From contig OX638370.1 of assembly GCA_951812925.1 (NCBI GenBank), positions 98,284,897 through 98,348,896 of the forward strand: a stretch of DNA of 64,000 nucleotides, given 5' to 3'. Shown here piece after piece: positions 35,511 to 48,014 of this stretch (the first letter of the stretch is position 1; each line of letters starts with the position of its first letter). A model generated the notes under the pieces. The model saw only the letters and a list, made by a program, of their open reading frames with translations, was not told where the DNA came from and searched no databases. Source of the stretch: Calliopum simillimum. Taxonomy: Eukaryota; Arthropoda; Insecta; Diptera; Lauxaniidae. The position numbers were made by a program, and so were the translations under genes.

Positions 35511-37040
35511 CTATCGCTTTACAAAACTCGTATCCCATACATAAAGAAAAGCTTTAATTTTCCCCGCTTATGACATTTACTGTCAAAAACAAGTCTCTTT
35601 CAGTAGGTGGAATCGAGCAAGACTTAACCACAAGATCATAGATCTCTTAACAGCATAGTTTCCAGTGGAAGCATATTGCTAGCTTGATGAATCAAAAAGT
35701 CCTTTCAATTCTCATAGAGTTTTATAATACTCAACAGTTTCCATAGCTTTAACTTATTCAAAGTCGTGACGAATAGTCGTTAGTTTATGAGATCAAAGTC
35801 AAATTTAGGGAAAAGATTTCATTAAAGCGAAATAAAAAATAAGGATTTTTAAGCAACCGGTTTTGCTTATCAGTTAAGTATATACAAAGACTATTTATTT
35901 ATCATCAAAAAAAAACACAACTTTCACAGTATTTGCACAATCCAATCTCTTCTGTAATTCAAAGTTATCAAGAAAATCTACAACTGTAGATGGACTTATA
36001 ACAACCATGAAACTCATCGTCCCAGTTGCATTGCAAAACTTTAAATCCAACATAATTCAGTTTGCATTGCTGCATTGGCTGTTGGTTGCAATGCAGAAGA
36101 GCCACCCGCTGGTACCCGCATATCTACTTTTCATACTTTTTGCACTTTTAACCCATTGACTACCCACTCTTTCCACAATAAGCAGTTGGCATATTTTTGC
36201 ATAAACATGGAAAAGTTGTCTGCAAAGCAAAAAGGAATTACCAAAGAGCACCAGCGTAAGCACATAAACTCAAAGTGGGTGGCATAACAAAGTTTTCTGA
36301 TTAGAAATCTCAACACGCCTCATTTGTTTGGTAGGCGTAACGGCCACACACACACACATACATCGAGCACACAGACTATGAAGGCTGCTTTCAAAAGCAT
36401 GACATTGATTTGAAAAGTTCTTTCAAAGTGAAAATACAAATTTTTTATTACAAAACAACAAAAACAAATTACAAGTTCGACAGCTAAACAAATTGGGGAA
36501 AATAAGGAAAAATCGTAACCCTAAAAGCATTTGGTGGACACATTACAAAAAAAAAAAAAAAAAGTGTTTCATCAAGGAAGCGTCAGAGAATTGAAAATCA
36601 ATATTTAATGTTTTTGTAAAGTCGTGATGGTGGTGGTGTTGGTGAAGTGGAGGTATCTGAAAGTTACAACAACTGAATAATGAATGAGCGCATAAACGAC
36701 TGAATGCAGGCAATGAAGTGAGCGTCGATTATATTTACAATTAACACAATGAAGGAACTAAAATTGTCGATACATTATGAATATATCGATGTTTGAAGAA
36801 ACAAGATGGGTATAAAAAAAAATTGATTATGTTGTAGAAAATGGTGTTTTAAGGCTTAAATTTAAAAACTACTCAAAAGCATTTGAAAAATGATTTCAAA
36901 ATGAAAGGAATGTTAAGAAAAAAATATGTACAGAAATTTAAAAAAATACTAAAAAATTGCAAAATAAAGATAAAGCAACAAAACGAAATAGTGATTGCAC
37001 TCCATATATACTAAATTGTGTATCGATTGTATCAGTGAAG
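35511..37040. other. A+T-rich intron, nothing supported
   Basis: A (ca)n patch near 36343-36357 and a poly-A run near 36547-36562. A moderately G+C-rich patch near 36060-36330 was checked for exons; no splice-bounded frame found. Confidence 0.45.
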
Positions 37041-37099
37041 TTACATCGTTACTGACTACGTACTGCTTGGCAGTTCGTCGATTGTGTAGAAAAGCAATC

Positions 37100-37170
37100 G
37101 GTAGTGTTTTGGCCTAGTGACTTGTACTGCGTGGAGAAGCACGGGTTCAAATCCTCCACTCGGTGATTTT
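37100..37170 (+). repeat. tRNA-like (SINE head) sequence, plus strand
   Basis: Box A-like 'ttggcctagtgacttg' near 37109 and a near-consensus box B gggttcaaatcctcc near 37142. The downstream stretch is A+T-rich and runs into the opposite-strand unit below. Confidence 0.6.
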
Positions 37171-37254
37171 CAATTCCAATTTCTTTTAGTTTGTACACAA
37201 TTTGTCTGATGAGTCTTCGGAGCAGAAAAAAATAATAAAAAATTAATAAAAAAA

Positions 37255-37345
37255 ATTTCATCCGCACTGAGATTCGAACCCGGTACACATTGCTCAGAAA
37301 TATATAACAAACTCTTTAGCACATTCGGCTATGAAACCTTTTGAC
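37255..37345 (-). repeat. tRNA-like (SINE head) sequence, minus strand
   Basis: On the minus strand: tagccgaatgtgctaaag (box A-like), then ccgggttcgaatctcagtgc (box B), then an A+T tail of 'aaattttttttattaatt'. It faces the unit at 37.1 kb tail to tail. Confidence 0.62.
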
Positions 37346-38245
37346 AATTTTTGAGTAATATTTGAATTTCAAGTAAATTTTGTTGAAATTTATAAATAAA
37401 ATAAAAAAAAAAAAAAAAATTTGCCTTTTTCTATTCCAAATGTAATGCATAAGGAGACAATTGACCTTTTTCTAGTCCGATTGTAGTGCATAAGGAGATA
37501 GAACTTTATATGTGATGGGACCAGAACTTGGACTAGTTGGTTTCTCCCATAGAGTAGTCTTCAAAATAGTTTTGGCATAGACTGTGGTCCTGTAAGGTAA
37601 ATTTCCTGCAAAATGATACACGTGATGTGAAGAACGAAATAAACAAACAACACAACTAGTAGAAACGTTGGGGTAGGCTTGGATATGAGTGTTACTGTAC
37701 TGTACTGTACTGTCCCGATGCTTTAAAACAGTAGTGTGCAATGATTGAAAATTCAATATTTTTCAATAACTTCCGCACATCTCTGCCTCAACTTTTCCGC
37801 ATCCCTAGACAGTTTATTTACTTTTCAACACTTTTCAATTTCATTAAATCAACGCACAACTCACAGTGGGTAAATAATGAGCAAAAAGCGCAGTTTGTAT
37901 TGTAAATAATGAAATTGAGCGATGATGCTCTCTACGCGAATGGTTCGTTCATTTTCTTGAAATTTCTCAATTAAATTGTTCAGAGTAAATAAGAAAAAAA
38001 AGATAAAGGTTCAAATAAACAAGCATATTGGCAATGTTGTATTTTTAATTAAGATTTAATGAAAATTCCATTAAACTAAATTGATGTCGGGAAAAATTTC
38101 AATTGTTTTTTTTTTTTTTTGCTGTTACCATTTCACCGATTCAAAGCATTTTAAAGCAATAATCGATTATTGAAATAAATATATATTATGTAATGACTAA
38201 TGTTTTTGGTAAAAAATTAGTACATTCAACTTTAGAAATTGCGCA
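37346..38245. other. A+T-rich intron, nothing supported
   Basis: Only a short direct repeat 'aaggaga.a.aact' / 'tgcataaggaga' near 37450-37500 and a tactgtactgtactgt run near 37693-37712. Confidence 0.4.
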
Positions 38246-38249
38246 AAAT

Positions 38250-38335
38250 TCAACAAACATGGGGAATTAAACCCACAACACTTGCATTGTTTAGCGTTGC
38301 TCTAGCCAACTTAACTAAAGAACTAGCATCCGCTG
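38250..38335 (-). repeat. tRNA-like (SINE head) sequence
   Basis: Minus strand: agttggctagagcaacgct (box A-like) and gtgggtttaattccccatg (box B-like, one or two mismatches). Weak similarity to the heads at 34 and 37 kb, so possibly a different tRNA origin. Confidence 0.45.
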
Positions 38336-38339
38336 TTGG

Positions 38340-39590
38340 CTTAAAAGTTTACTTAACATTTATTTAACTTTATCAATCACTCTTTAAGCTAGGTTTTAAC
38401 TACCTGATCTTCTCCAGAGTCCTTTTAATGTAATTTTTTTTTGTATTTTCTGTTATGCAATATCTACACAATTTCTACCATTTGTAAAAACTATCATCAA
38501 ACATTTATAGATTTTATTGCTGCAAAAATTTTCTATCATCTATTACGTGTTTGTGTCGTCGTGTTAAATATATATATATTTTTTGTATATATTTCAATAA
38601 AAAGGAAAAGTCAATCGATCAATAAACTGTCGTTGCCAAAACAAAAAAAAATCTCTTTTGAAGTATCTAACACGAGATTCGCACATATGCTACGCTTTAA
38701 CTTTTAAGCTTCAAAGCCATGAAGTTCACACAAAGATACAAAAACGTAGATACAAGAAAAGACTTAGTTCAACAAAAAAAAAAACAGCAACAATAAATTT
38801 TATAACAACATTAAAGAAAAGTAGCGCATCTTTACACTTTTTTCTTTCTATTTTAGTGAAATAATTTATGAGCCTCCCCCAACTTGCGAAGTCTTGACTT
38901 TTAGTTTTGTTCATTTCGTTCACGCTGCGATGATTTATCTCATCATATTGTTACAATCTCTACAATTTGTATGCTGCAGCGCAGAAGATTTGGCAGTTTC
39001 ATAAAATCAATATGACGTTGCGAGCAAAAATAAATTACACATTTGAATCATCATGGGAAATTTGCTCATACGGCAGAGAGATTCAGCTTAACCTTAATCA
39101 AATTAACTTTCTTGCATTTCAAAAACTGCTTGAAATTTTTGCTTAAATTTTGAATTCGAATGATTTGTGCCTAGCTTTCTTTAAGAATTATTTCGAATGT
39201 TCTACTTGTTATTTAACTTATTTGAAGGACATTTTGGGTTTCAAAACAGTGACTTCAAATTAGACGATATTGTGAAAATATTTTCGCAAAACCTAAGTAC
39301 GATTTTTGACTAGGACTATCTCAAGAATAGTAAATCGCTCAACTCAATTTGATTTTAGACGACGAAGCAATATTTCAAAACATTTACCAAAATAAACAAT
39401 TATCATATGGAAAAGTTTTTGTATGGCAACATAAAAGGGAAAAATCCTTGAAAAGTACTCAGCAAATGCTTGAGTTCAAAAGACTTCGGAAAGTGACGCT
39501 AAGGCGTCTTTCTACAGCCAAATCAAATTAATCGAACTGCCTCCACATGGCAACTCTAGTTTTTAAAATTTAGCAACATTTTTCGAATGA
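38340..39590. other. A+T-rich intron, nothing supported
   Basis: No exon, inverted termini or array recognised. Confidence 0.4.
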
Positions 39591-39599
39591 TTCATAATA

Positions 39600-40905
39600 T
39601 TTCGACATGTCGATTTTGTTAATAAATATCGACTTTGCAATTTTTACCGATTTCGTCAACTTTTTTTGATTTCGTCAAAGTTTTTCGACTTTATCAAAAA
39701 TTTTTATTTTTCCAAAATTTTTCAACTTTGTCAACATTTTTAATTTTTATCAACATTTTTCGACTTTGTCAATCTTTCTCGATTTTGTTAACATTTTTCG
39801 ATTTCATCACCATTTTTCGACTTTGGCAACACTTTCCGATTTTGTTCACTTGTTCAATATTTTTCGACTTTGTCAACATTTTCGGATTTGGTCAACAATT
39901 TTTGATTTCATCCATATTTGTCGACTTTGAGAACATTTTCCGATTTTGTCAATATTTTTCAGTTTTGCCAACATTTTTCGACTTTGTCAATGTTTTTCGA
40001 TTTTGTAAACATTTTTCGATTTCATCACCATTTTGTTAATTTATTTTGACTTTTTCAATATCTTTGACTTCCTAACAATTTTCAGATTTCGTCAAAACTT
40101 TTCGATTTGGTCAACAATTTTTGATTTCATCAACATTTGCCGACTTTGGCAACATTTTCCGATTTCGTCAACATTTTTTGAATTTGTCACTATTTTTCGA
40201 CTTTGGCAACATTTTCCGCTTTCGTTAACATTTTTCGAGTTCGTCAACATTTTTCGACTTTGGCAACATTTTGCGATTTGGTCAACATTTTTCGATTTTG
40301 TAAGTATTTTTGAACTTCGCCAACATTTTCCGATTTAGCAAATTTTTTTCGACTTTGGCAACATTTTCCGGTTTTGTCAACATTTTTCGATTTCATTAAT
40401 ATTTCCGGTTTCGTCAATATTTTCCAACTTTGGCTACATATTTTGAGTTTGGGTATATTCGACTTTGTTTACATTTTCCGATTTCGTCAATATTTTTCGA
40501 TTTCATCAAAATTTGTCGACTTTGGCAACATTTTCCGAATCCTCAACATTTTTCGATTTTGTCAACATTTTTTGACTTTAACCAACACCAAAATTTTTTC
40601 ACTATGTCAATATTTTTCGACTTTAGCAACATTTTCTGATATCGTAAGCATTTTCCACTTTTTCAACATTTTCCGATTTCGTCAAATTTTTCGATTTTGT
40701 AAGCATTTTTCGACTTTGGCAACTTTTTCCGGTTTTGTCATATTTTTAAATTTTGTCGATTTCATCAATATTTTTCGACTTTGTTAACATTTTCCGATTT
40801 GGTACGTCCAATTTTTCGACTTAATCAAAATTCTGCGATTTTGTCAACATTTATCGATTTCATCAACATTTTTCGATTTCATCAACATTTGTGGACTTTG
40901 GCAGC
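39600..40905 (+). repeat. 19-bp satellite array (ATTTTTCGACTTTGTCAAC), plus orientation
   Basis: About 1.3 kb of units alternating 'tttttcgactttggcaaca' and 'ttttccgatttcgtcaaca'. Because 19 is not a multiple of 3, all three frames stay partly open and give long artefactual frames rich in F, I, S and L; these are not proteins. Same family, opposite orientation, as 54.7-56.1 kb. Confidence 0.92.
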
Positions 40906-41214
40906 TATTTTCCTTCCGGTTTACTTTTCTTTTATAATTTTCTCTTTTTGCTTTACGCTTCTTTCCACTTATTTTTTGATTAATGATTTTAGAAACATAC
41001 TTATCATACAACCCACTTAAAGCAGATTCTTTTACTTTTGTCACAAATTTTAAAAATAAGGACGCATACTTTTAAGGAACGCGATATGCCATAAAAGGTT
41101 GGCATGTTTGAAATTCTACAATTTTTCTTGTTTTTAAAATCAGTATCAAGAGCCAATGAGTGCTATTCTGAAATAGTTTGATACAGAACTTAAACATTTT
41201 TGACATTCTTTGTA

Positions 41215-41760
41215 CTCATGTGACATTGGTTTCGGAATTTTCGAAAATCGAAAATTTTTTTTAAGAGTACTGATTCCGTGGGGAAAATTTCTGGAGTTCT
41301 TTCACAAAATTCAAAATCTTTCTATGAAATTGGACCAAAAATCGGAGGTGTGCAGAAGTTTTTCTGATTTTTCGATTAAAATGAAAAGTACGAATATTTT
41401 CAAATATGATGCTTAGATTTTCTTAAGAACTCTTCGAGCGCTATCCGGAACTCCAATCAGAACACCCCTAAGGTATAATTTTCATTTTCGCATCTTAAAA
41501 AAACAGAAATTTTCCTGATTTTTCAATTAAAATATTTAGAAAAAAGTTCCCAGGATTTTTTTATAGCTCTTGGAGCGCTATCCAAAATTCCTCTACCATA
41601 AAATTTTAATTTTCGAATGATTAGAAAAAGTCTGAAGTTTTTCTGTTTTTTCGATTAAAAAGAAAAGTTCGAATGTTTTGGAAAAATTTTGCGGGGCTTT
41701 TCTCTAGAACTCTTCAAGCGCTATCTAGATCTCTCATCAGAACTCTTTTTTTTTGCATGA
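41215..41760. repeat. Tandem repeat of about 150 bp, three to four copies
   Basis: Each unit contains 'gaagtttttctg.tttttcgattaaaa', 'aaaagt.cgaat.tt' and 'aactcttc.agcgctatc'; clear at 41350-41460, 41505-41590 and 41630-41725. Confidence 0.7.
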
Positions 41761-41779
41761 TATCTAATACTACATATTT

Positions 41780-42510
41780 ATAAAAATTAAAGTTTGTTTG
41801 TGTGTTCGTATGCTATGGACTCGAAAACCACTTGACCGATTTTAATGAAATTTCCAGAGTATATTATTATGAATCAGGGAAAGATTATAGAAAGGCTAGA
41901 AAAATGGGTGGTGCTACGCCCCTAAAAACCAAAGTTCGACAGATCTCAGAAACTGTTTGACGTATAGGAATGACATTTAGCACATATGTTAAAAAAAACT
42001 AAGCCAAATAACACACATTAGGAAAATGGGCAGTGACACGCCCCTAAAAAACAAAATTAAGCAGATCTCAGAAACTATTTGACGTATAGGAATGATATTT
42101 GGCTCTTATATAAAATGCACTTAGCCAAATAACACACATTAGGAAAATGGGCAGTACCACGCCCCTAAAAACAAAATTCGATAGATCTCAGAAACTATTT
42201 GAGGTATAGAAATGATATTTGGCATTTGTATAAAAGGCACAAAGCCACATAACACACATTAGGAAAATTGGCAGTGCCACGCCCCTAAAAAACCAAATTC
42301 AGCAGATCTCAGTAACTATTTGACGTTTAGGAATGACATTTGGCACTTATATAAAGAGCACTAAGTTAAATAATACACATTAGGAAAATGGGCAGTACCA
42401 CGCCCCTAAAAAGCAAAATTCAGCAGATCTCAGAAACTATTTGACGTATAGGAATGACATTTGGCTCTTATATAAAAGGCACTTAGCCATTTAACATTCA
42501 TTGGGCGTGT
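41780..42510. repeat. Tandem repeat of about 120 bp, five copies, with ccacgcccctaaaa core
   Basis: 'cacgcccctaaaa' (or tacgcccct) recurs near 41915, 42037, 42158, 42278 and 42398, each followed by 'cagatctcagaaactatttgacgtatagg' and 'acacacattaggaaaatggg'. A related two-copy block sits at 48.0 kb. Confidence 0.88.
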
Positions 42511-43578
42511 CGTCGGGCCCATCTCTATTGCGTTGCAACGGCATTTAGTAGAACACTAGATAGTAGAACACTATCGGAATAATTCGTTCTTTGGTCACAC
42601 AATTAAGTTAATAATCTCTCTTCTAGCATTTTTCCCGACATCTATGACAAAAGTAAGTTCAAGACTACTTCACTTTTCTCCCATCCTTCTAAGGGACAAA
42701 ATATTACCAAATATTTTTACAATCAGGGGCATATTTTTTGAGGGCACGCAGGGTGTTCAGGCCGCTACCCTAAAAAATTTGCAACTCTGTAGCAAAGAAA
42801 CGTAACTTTTATTTTGTAATTTTGATGTACGCAGAAGGACCCAGTGCTTGTCAACCCTTATGCGCCCCGGTTTTCTATTATAGTAAAATTTCCAAAAAAA
42901 AAGTGTCTTGAATTTAGCACAACACTGTTAACGTAACAGAAAAGAAGAACACAAATGGCATAGTTCATTAACACTTCAAATAGGAGCAGCTGCAATTTCG
43001 ATAAAAATTTTATTTAAGTTGTAAGCCTTTGACAGACATGTGTTCGCACGTGATTGTTGGCAATTTTATTTTTATAAAATTTTTACGTCTTATTTTAGTG
43101 CCTGAAACAGCTGTGACAAAAGTTACGAAAGAAAAAAACAATTGAAAGTCCACGAGGCATTAAAGCTATTCAACTTCAATATGAAAGCTGGCGCTGTATA
43201 AAATTTATTATCAAACCCTTTTTTACGATATTATTTCCTTCCTCCGGCTAACGACAGCATGAGACATGATGTACACATTTGATATGGGTTTTTCAACTCT
43301 TCAAAATTCATGAGTCTTCAAATGAAGAACACGTACAAAATACAAAATAAAAATAAAGAAAGTAAAGAAAATAAATAAAAAAACATGGAATCACTCAATA
43401 TGTGAAAACTGTGGCACAATTTAATCCATTCATTCATCAAAAATGGCAAGCAAAAGCTTTCAATTTCCTGTCAATTTGCCATAAATATTGATGCAGACTT
43501 TTTTAGCAAGAGAGAAATTTTTAAATTTAAATAAATGATTTACAGAATTTAAGATATTTTTGTTATTACTGAACTCAC
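42511..43578. other. Intron adjacent to the 192-nt exon, nothing else supported
   Basis: A+T-rich; a slightly G+C-richer patch near 42720-42870 has no usable frame. The GTGAGTTC donor of the 192-nt exon is at 43578 (minus strand). Confidence 0.45.
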
Positions 43579-43770
43579 CTGTTTTGATTAACTTAAAGTT
43601 GACATTATTTTGGGATTTGAAAGCCTCATTTAAACTGCTATGACCGTAATCCTTTAGCACCCCATTATAAGATGCCATACTGGCCTGGGGGCTAAGGGAA
43701 CCACCACGTGGTCCCCTCCACCCAAAGAAACTACGTCTTTTTTGACCACTTGAAGATTTTCCCGAGAAAT
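43579..43770 (-). CDS. Internal 192-nt symmetric exon of the same gene
   Basis: Seen: on the minus strand a pyrimidine-rich tract and TATAG acceptor precede 43770, and a strong GTGAGTTC donor follows 43579. The exon is 192 nt, phase 1 in and phase 1 out, so it can be skipped without breaking the frame. After the split codon it reads FSGKSSSGQKRRSFFGWRG, then PRGGSLSPQASMASYNGVLK, and ends in VNFKLIKT. The first part is basic and Ser/Gly-rich (possible phosphorylation or membrane-contact segment, inferred). The final residues run directly into the helix on the next exon. Joining G from the 62.5-kb exon to AT gives Asp. An ATG inside the exon (43678) could be an alternative start, but the flanking splice sites argue for an internal exon. 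The exon is bracketed at distance by inverted copies of a 19-bp satellite. Confidence 0.82.
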
Positions 43771-45434
43771 CTATACATAGAGTTGAAAAAAGAAAATGAA
43801 AGGATATATATGGTTAGTGTTTGCGGGAAAAAAAATTAAATGTTATTATTAAAAATTTCTGAAGCTTCTTAAATAAAGAAAAAAAACCAATTGAAACAAA
43901 ACAAGTAAACGCTTCAAAAACAAGCCAAAAAACTCAAAGCAAATTCATAAACAAACTTTTTTTTTTATTAACAAAACTTTGAACTCAAAAGCACCAACTT
44001 TTATTATATAAATACTTTAATAAATATTTTTTATTAAACAAACAGTTACATATGTTATATACATTTTAAATTCCAATATTTTATAAAAATTTGATCCATG
44101 TGGTTTTATATTTCTTCACACATATTTTACTCTGAGCTATTTGTTCTTTCAACTCGTATATTATCTGCTGCTTAACCTTCATCAAAATTTATTTATTGTT
44201 TTCTTATGCTGTCTACAGGGGCTTAACTCTCCACCCGCAATTCAATATTAATGTGACATATATATGCAAGAATGACAAAATTTATATTTATGTACATATA
44301 TGACCCTAAATGACCTTAACATAAAATAAAAAAAATAGTGGAAATATATTTGTATAGGTTTCTGATAAAAAGTTGCAATTTGTTCGGGTGTTCAAAAATT
44401 TCCTGCTGATTTTATTCATGTTTTTTGTAAACATATATTATATGTATGACAAAGCTTCTATTGCAAATGATTAATGATATTTTGATTGTTTTGAGTATGG
44501 AGCTCATAAAAAGGCCTCAACTTCTTTGAGCAACATGTAATTTTCAGACATTAAGTGCCATATCTCATGTCAAATTATTTTCTCAAATTCTCTTGAAAAT
44601 GAAGAATAATATGAATTTAACTTAAGTTTACAACCGTCACATAACAAAGGATTGACGTTTGACTGACATTCTTCTAATTGGGGTTCTATTTATGACCCGC
44701 ATTTAACATGTGATTTCTTTCAACAGCAGTTTATATTGAGAAACATATCATTAATGGGAGATAAAAATACTCCACATTATGTAATTTTGTTAATCTTTTG
44801 TTGTTCTCTTATTTAAGCTGTTTCAAATGTCAGTATTCATAGATATCCTTACTTCGAAATGGAGAAAACTCTGTTCTAAGGCATCTTATCCTGTGGCTAA
44901 GAAAATTCGATACGATCCCCTAATTCCCGGTTTTATCCTAACCTAAAAGGGTAAAGAAAAGTGCAAAAAACGCATTTTTTTTCAATATATTAGTCTACTG
45001 ACTATGATACCGACATAATAAAAACTACACGCTTTAGAGCAATTCTAATGGCGAATTCAAATTTAGTATTGCAAGACACATGGAAAATTTTTATTTTTGT
45101 TTTTTTGTACTTTTTTTTATTTGGGCTTACTCAAATAGGAGATCGTATCAATTTTTCTGTATTATATGAAAATGATCGCAAAAGCCTTTCAATGATCCTG
45201 CCCCCATTCGAAATTTTTATAGGGATTTTTTTGTTTTAATGCTGTTCATCAAGCTCAGTGTGTACATTGAGAGTACTACGCTAATGCTCTGGATCAGTGG
45301 ACCAGTTAACCAATACAGCAAATCTACATCTATCGGTGATGAATTTCTTATATTTGCCAAAATTTTAGTTTGAAAATTTGATAAACGTATTGATTTTTCA
45401 AACAAAATCACCTGAACAGTGCCGTATATCACTT
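43771..45434. other. Intron just upstream of the 192-nt exon, nothing else supported
   Basis: Pyrimidine tract and TATAG acceptor of the exon at about 43771-43800 (minus strand). The rest is A+T-rich filler. Confidence 0.45.
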
Positions 45435-45438
45435 TTAA

Positions 45439-47048
45439 CCCCTTGAGACCGATGGGGTCACATAGGACCCCAAGCATTTTTTGATACATAAATGTTTTAA
45501 TTAAAATTAGTATCAAGGAGTACTCGAATGGTATTGACATGCTCTAGAGAGTTGTTCAGTTAAATCTTGGCTAAAATTTTGTTTTAATTGTTTGGCAATA
45601 TACGGAACGGTTTTGTAGCTATGACCAAAAATGGTAAGATTTTTCGACATTTTTGTAATTTTAAGGCCCAAAACCCAATTTTTTCGGGTGAGTTTTCTGA
45701 ACAATTTCTTTTCTTTAGTCTATATCTATAGCTTCGTTGAAGATAGAAAAACAAAATCTTAAACGGTTTACGATTTATAGCCGTGGCAACTTTGAAAAAG
45801 CAGTTTTGAAATAATTTTTATAGTACTATAAAATTCGACCTGGAGCCAAACAAGCGAAACACAGATAGGTTTTTACTAATAACATCATGTGCTTTCAGGA
45901 ATACTATTCAAAAAGATTTTCGAATTTTTTTGCTGCACTGTGTTATATGACTTCATCATTTCCGACTATACTCGGTGCTCTTGAACAGTCAATAAGTTTT
46001 TTGAATATGTGGAGAAAATTTGTGAATGGGGTTGCATTTGTATTAGTTTAGTGGTCTGAAAAATGCAAACCCCGAAATCGTAGCTGATCATCCCCGTGAA
46101 ATATCGCAAAAATACATATTCCATATAAAATAAAACAAATTCAGAAAAAAAACGCAACAAACAAATATAAAAATAGTAATATTTAATGTATTTTGCAATG
46201 CTTAATCTGAATCCGGCCTTAAAATTGCTATATCTCATACGGTTTTTGAGACATCTTAGCATAAACAAGGAAAAAAGACCGTTTTTGCTATATTTTGAAG
46301 CTATATAACTATAGTATAGAACATTTGCACGCAAAATTCGATACAATATCTAAAAGATCCAATCTTTTTCTTTAAGACTGCATTTAAATTACGTCAATAG
46401 TCTAATTTTTCTCCAAAATATCGTAGACTAAAATAATGACAAAACACGTTTATTGCACTTTTTTAACTTTTTAAGTTAGGATATCTCCGAGAAAAATAAA
46501 GATATCGATATTATTTGAATTAGGTTTAAAAGATTGGTTAGAGCTTTTAATTTCTGCATCAGAATTTATGGATATATGTCCTGTTATATAGCTCCAAAAC
46601 ACAGCAATAAAACATAGCATCGGCTTTTTTTCCTTGTTTAGGCTAATATATCTAATATATCAAAAACCGAATGAGATACAGCAATTTTAAGGCCGGATTC
46701 GGATTCAGCATTGCAAAATACATTAAAAATAACTATTTTGATATTTGTTTCTTGCGTTTTTTTTCTGATTTTTTTTTATTTTATATGGGATATGCATTTT
46801 TGCGATATTTCACGGGGATGATCAGCTACGATTTCGGAGTTTGCATATTTTAGACCACTAAGCTAAGACAAATGAAACCCCATTCACAGATTTTCTCCAC
46901 ATATTCAAAAAACCTATCGACTGCTCAAGAGCACCGTGTATAAGGGGCTTTTCCGGACCTATTTTTTTTCTTAAATTAAACACTAGAAAACTTAATCCGA
47001 AGTTAATTTTTCGATATTTACAATGGTCTAGGCTTCGGTCTCAAGGGG
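45439..47048. mobile_element. piggyBac-type non-autonomous element with internal palindrome
   Basis: TTAA flanks both ends (45435-45438, 47049-47052). The termini are ccccttgagaccgatggg and, at the other end, the complement of ccccttgagaccga. Family knowledge: piggyBac elements target TTAA and begin CC(C/Y). Inside, arms of about 350 bp (about 45970-46320 and 46590-46945) are near-perfect complements, e.g. cgtagctgatcatccccgtg near 46079 pairs near 46812-46831. No transposase. Confidence 0.85.
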
Positions 47049-47479
47049 TTAAATCATCCAAATAGAATATCTGAATATCTAGAATATCATACTCTGTTCA
47101 AGCGGTTTGCTTTTTTTATTCGTCGCTTTCTGGAAATATTTTCTTGAAATCGTTTTTTTGGAATTGTTGTTATGTCAATATCAGTATTAAGCCCAGAATG
47201 CCTAAATTCACTTTTTACAGACTTTGTTTCTAATATGAATTTCAATAGGAAGGAAATATAACTTAGAAGGTAAAGAAACCTCTAAATCCAAAAATCTTCT
47301 ACAGCGCTTTAAGTTATTACAAAGTAAGGCTTATCGATTTAGCAGATTGATGGCTAATTTTCCCTAATTTTGGATGACAAGTATCACCTCAAAATGTTGG
47401 ATATTTTGGTCTAATAATCTACACTTTTAAAAGTTTATAAAATTCATTGCTGGAACCACCAGAAAAGAAAACCAAGCTG

Positions 47480-47935
47480 AGGCTGAATAAGTAGTTTAGT
47501 TCTATTTAGCTTCAGATTCAACTTACTTTGCACATGAATGTATCTATTGTGGAGAATGGGCTAAGAACAAGCATTTATAGCAAACCAAATCATGTGCATT
47601 GAAAGAAAGATGCTGAGGAAAATCTTTGGTCAACTCAGACAACCCGAAAGTGAGTAACGCATCCGATAAAACGAGGAACTGAAACGATTTATTGAAAATA
47701 GAAAAAATGCAAAGAGGCTCAGAAAGGGAACTACTCGCCAAGCTTTTTGACCTACAACCTATTGGAGAGCAAAGAAGAGAACAGCCGAAAAAACGCTGAC
47801 TTGATGATGTTCAAGAAGACCTTCAAAAAATGAGAGAGTGAAATTGAAGAGACCTTGCTATGGAATAGCAAAGCTGGCAGCAGATTATTGTAGAAGCAAT
47901 TGTGCATCAAGAACTGTAAAGCCAAGAAAAAGATT
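47480..47935 (+). pseudogene. Non-LTR retrotransposon reverse transcriptase C-terminus, decayed
   Basis: Stop-ridden translation keeps IERKMLRKIFGQLRQPE near 47598, then a TLDDVQEDLQKM-like pattern near 47795-47830 and EAIVHQEL near 47895. Family knowledge: this order (R-KILRKIFGP..., later W-DDV-EDL, then EA-TH) is the common C-terminal end of RTE/CR1-like reverse transcriptases. At least six stops or shifts. Different family from the copies at 52.2 and 58.0 kb. Confidence 0.65.
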
Positions 47936-48014
47936 AATACAAAATAGACATGTCTCAACATATTCACTTGATTTTTTATTTATTTTTTTTTTGTTGGAAA
48001 GGTTGTAGAAAGGA

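Larger units (their letters stand above)
4232..43578 (-). other. About 39-kb intron hosting most of the mobile elements
   Basis: Bounded by a good GTGAGT donor at 43578 and a TTTGCAG acceptor ending at 4232. It contains at least four superfamilies of DNA transposon, foldback elements, SINE-like tRNA heads and several tandem arrays, in both orientations. I found no other G+C-rich segment with paired splice sites on either strand, but a very small exon would be missed by eye. Confidence 0.65.

Noticed and set aside
36060..36330. Slightly G+C-richer patch with short frames on both strands
   Set aside because: No acceptor/donor pair in phase with neighbouring exons; translation not conserved-looking.
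33938..38335. Functional tRNA genes
   Set aside because: Box A and B motifs are present but acceptor and anticodon stems do not pair well and no CCA-proximal or terminator structure is clear; SINE heads fit better.
39635..40787. Long F/I/S/L-rich open frames (134, 101 and 137 codons)
   Set aside because: They are read-throughs of the 19-bp satellite: the unit is stop-poor and rotates through all frames. No independent protein signal.
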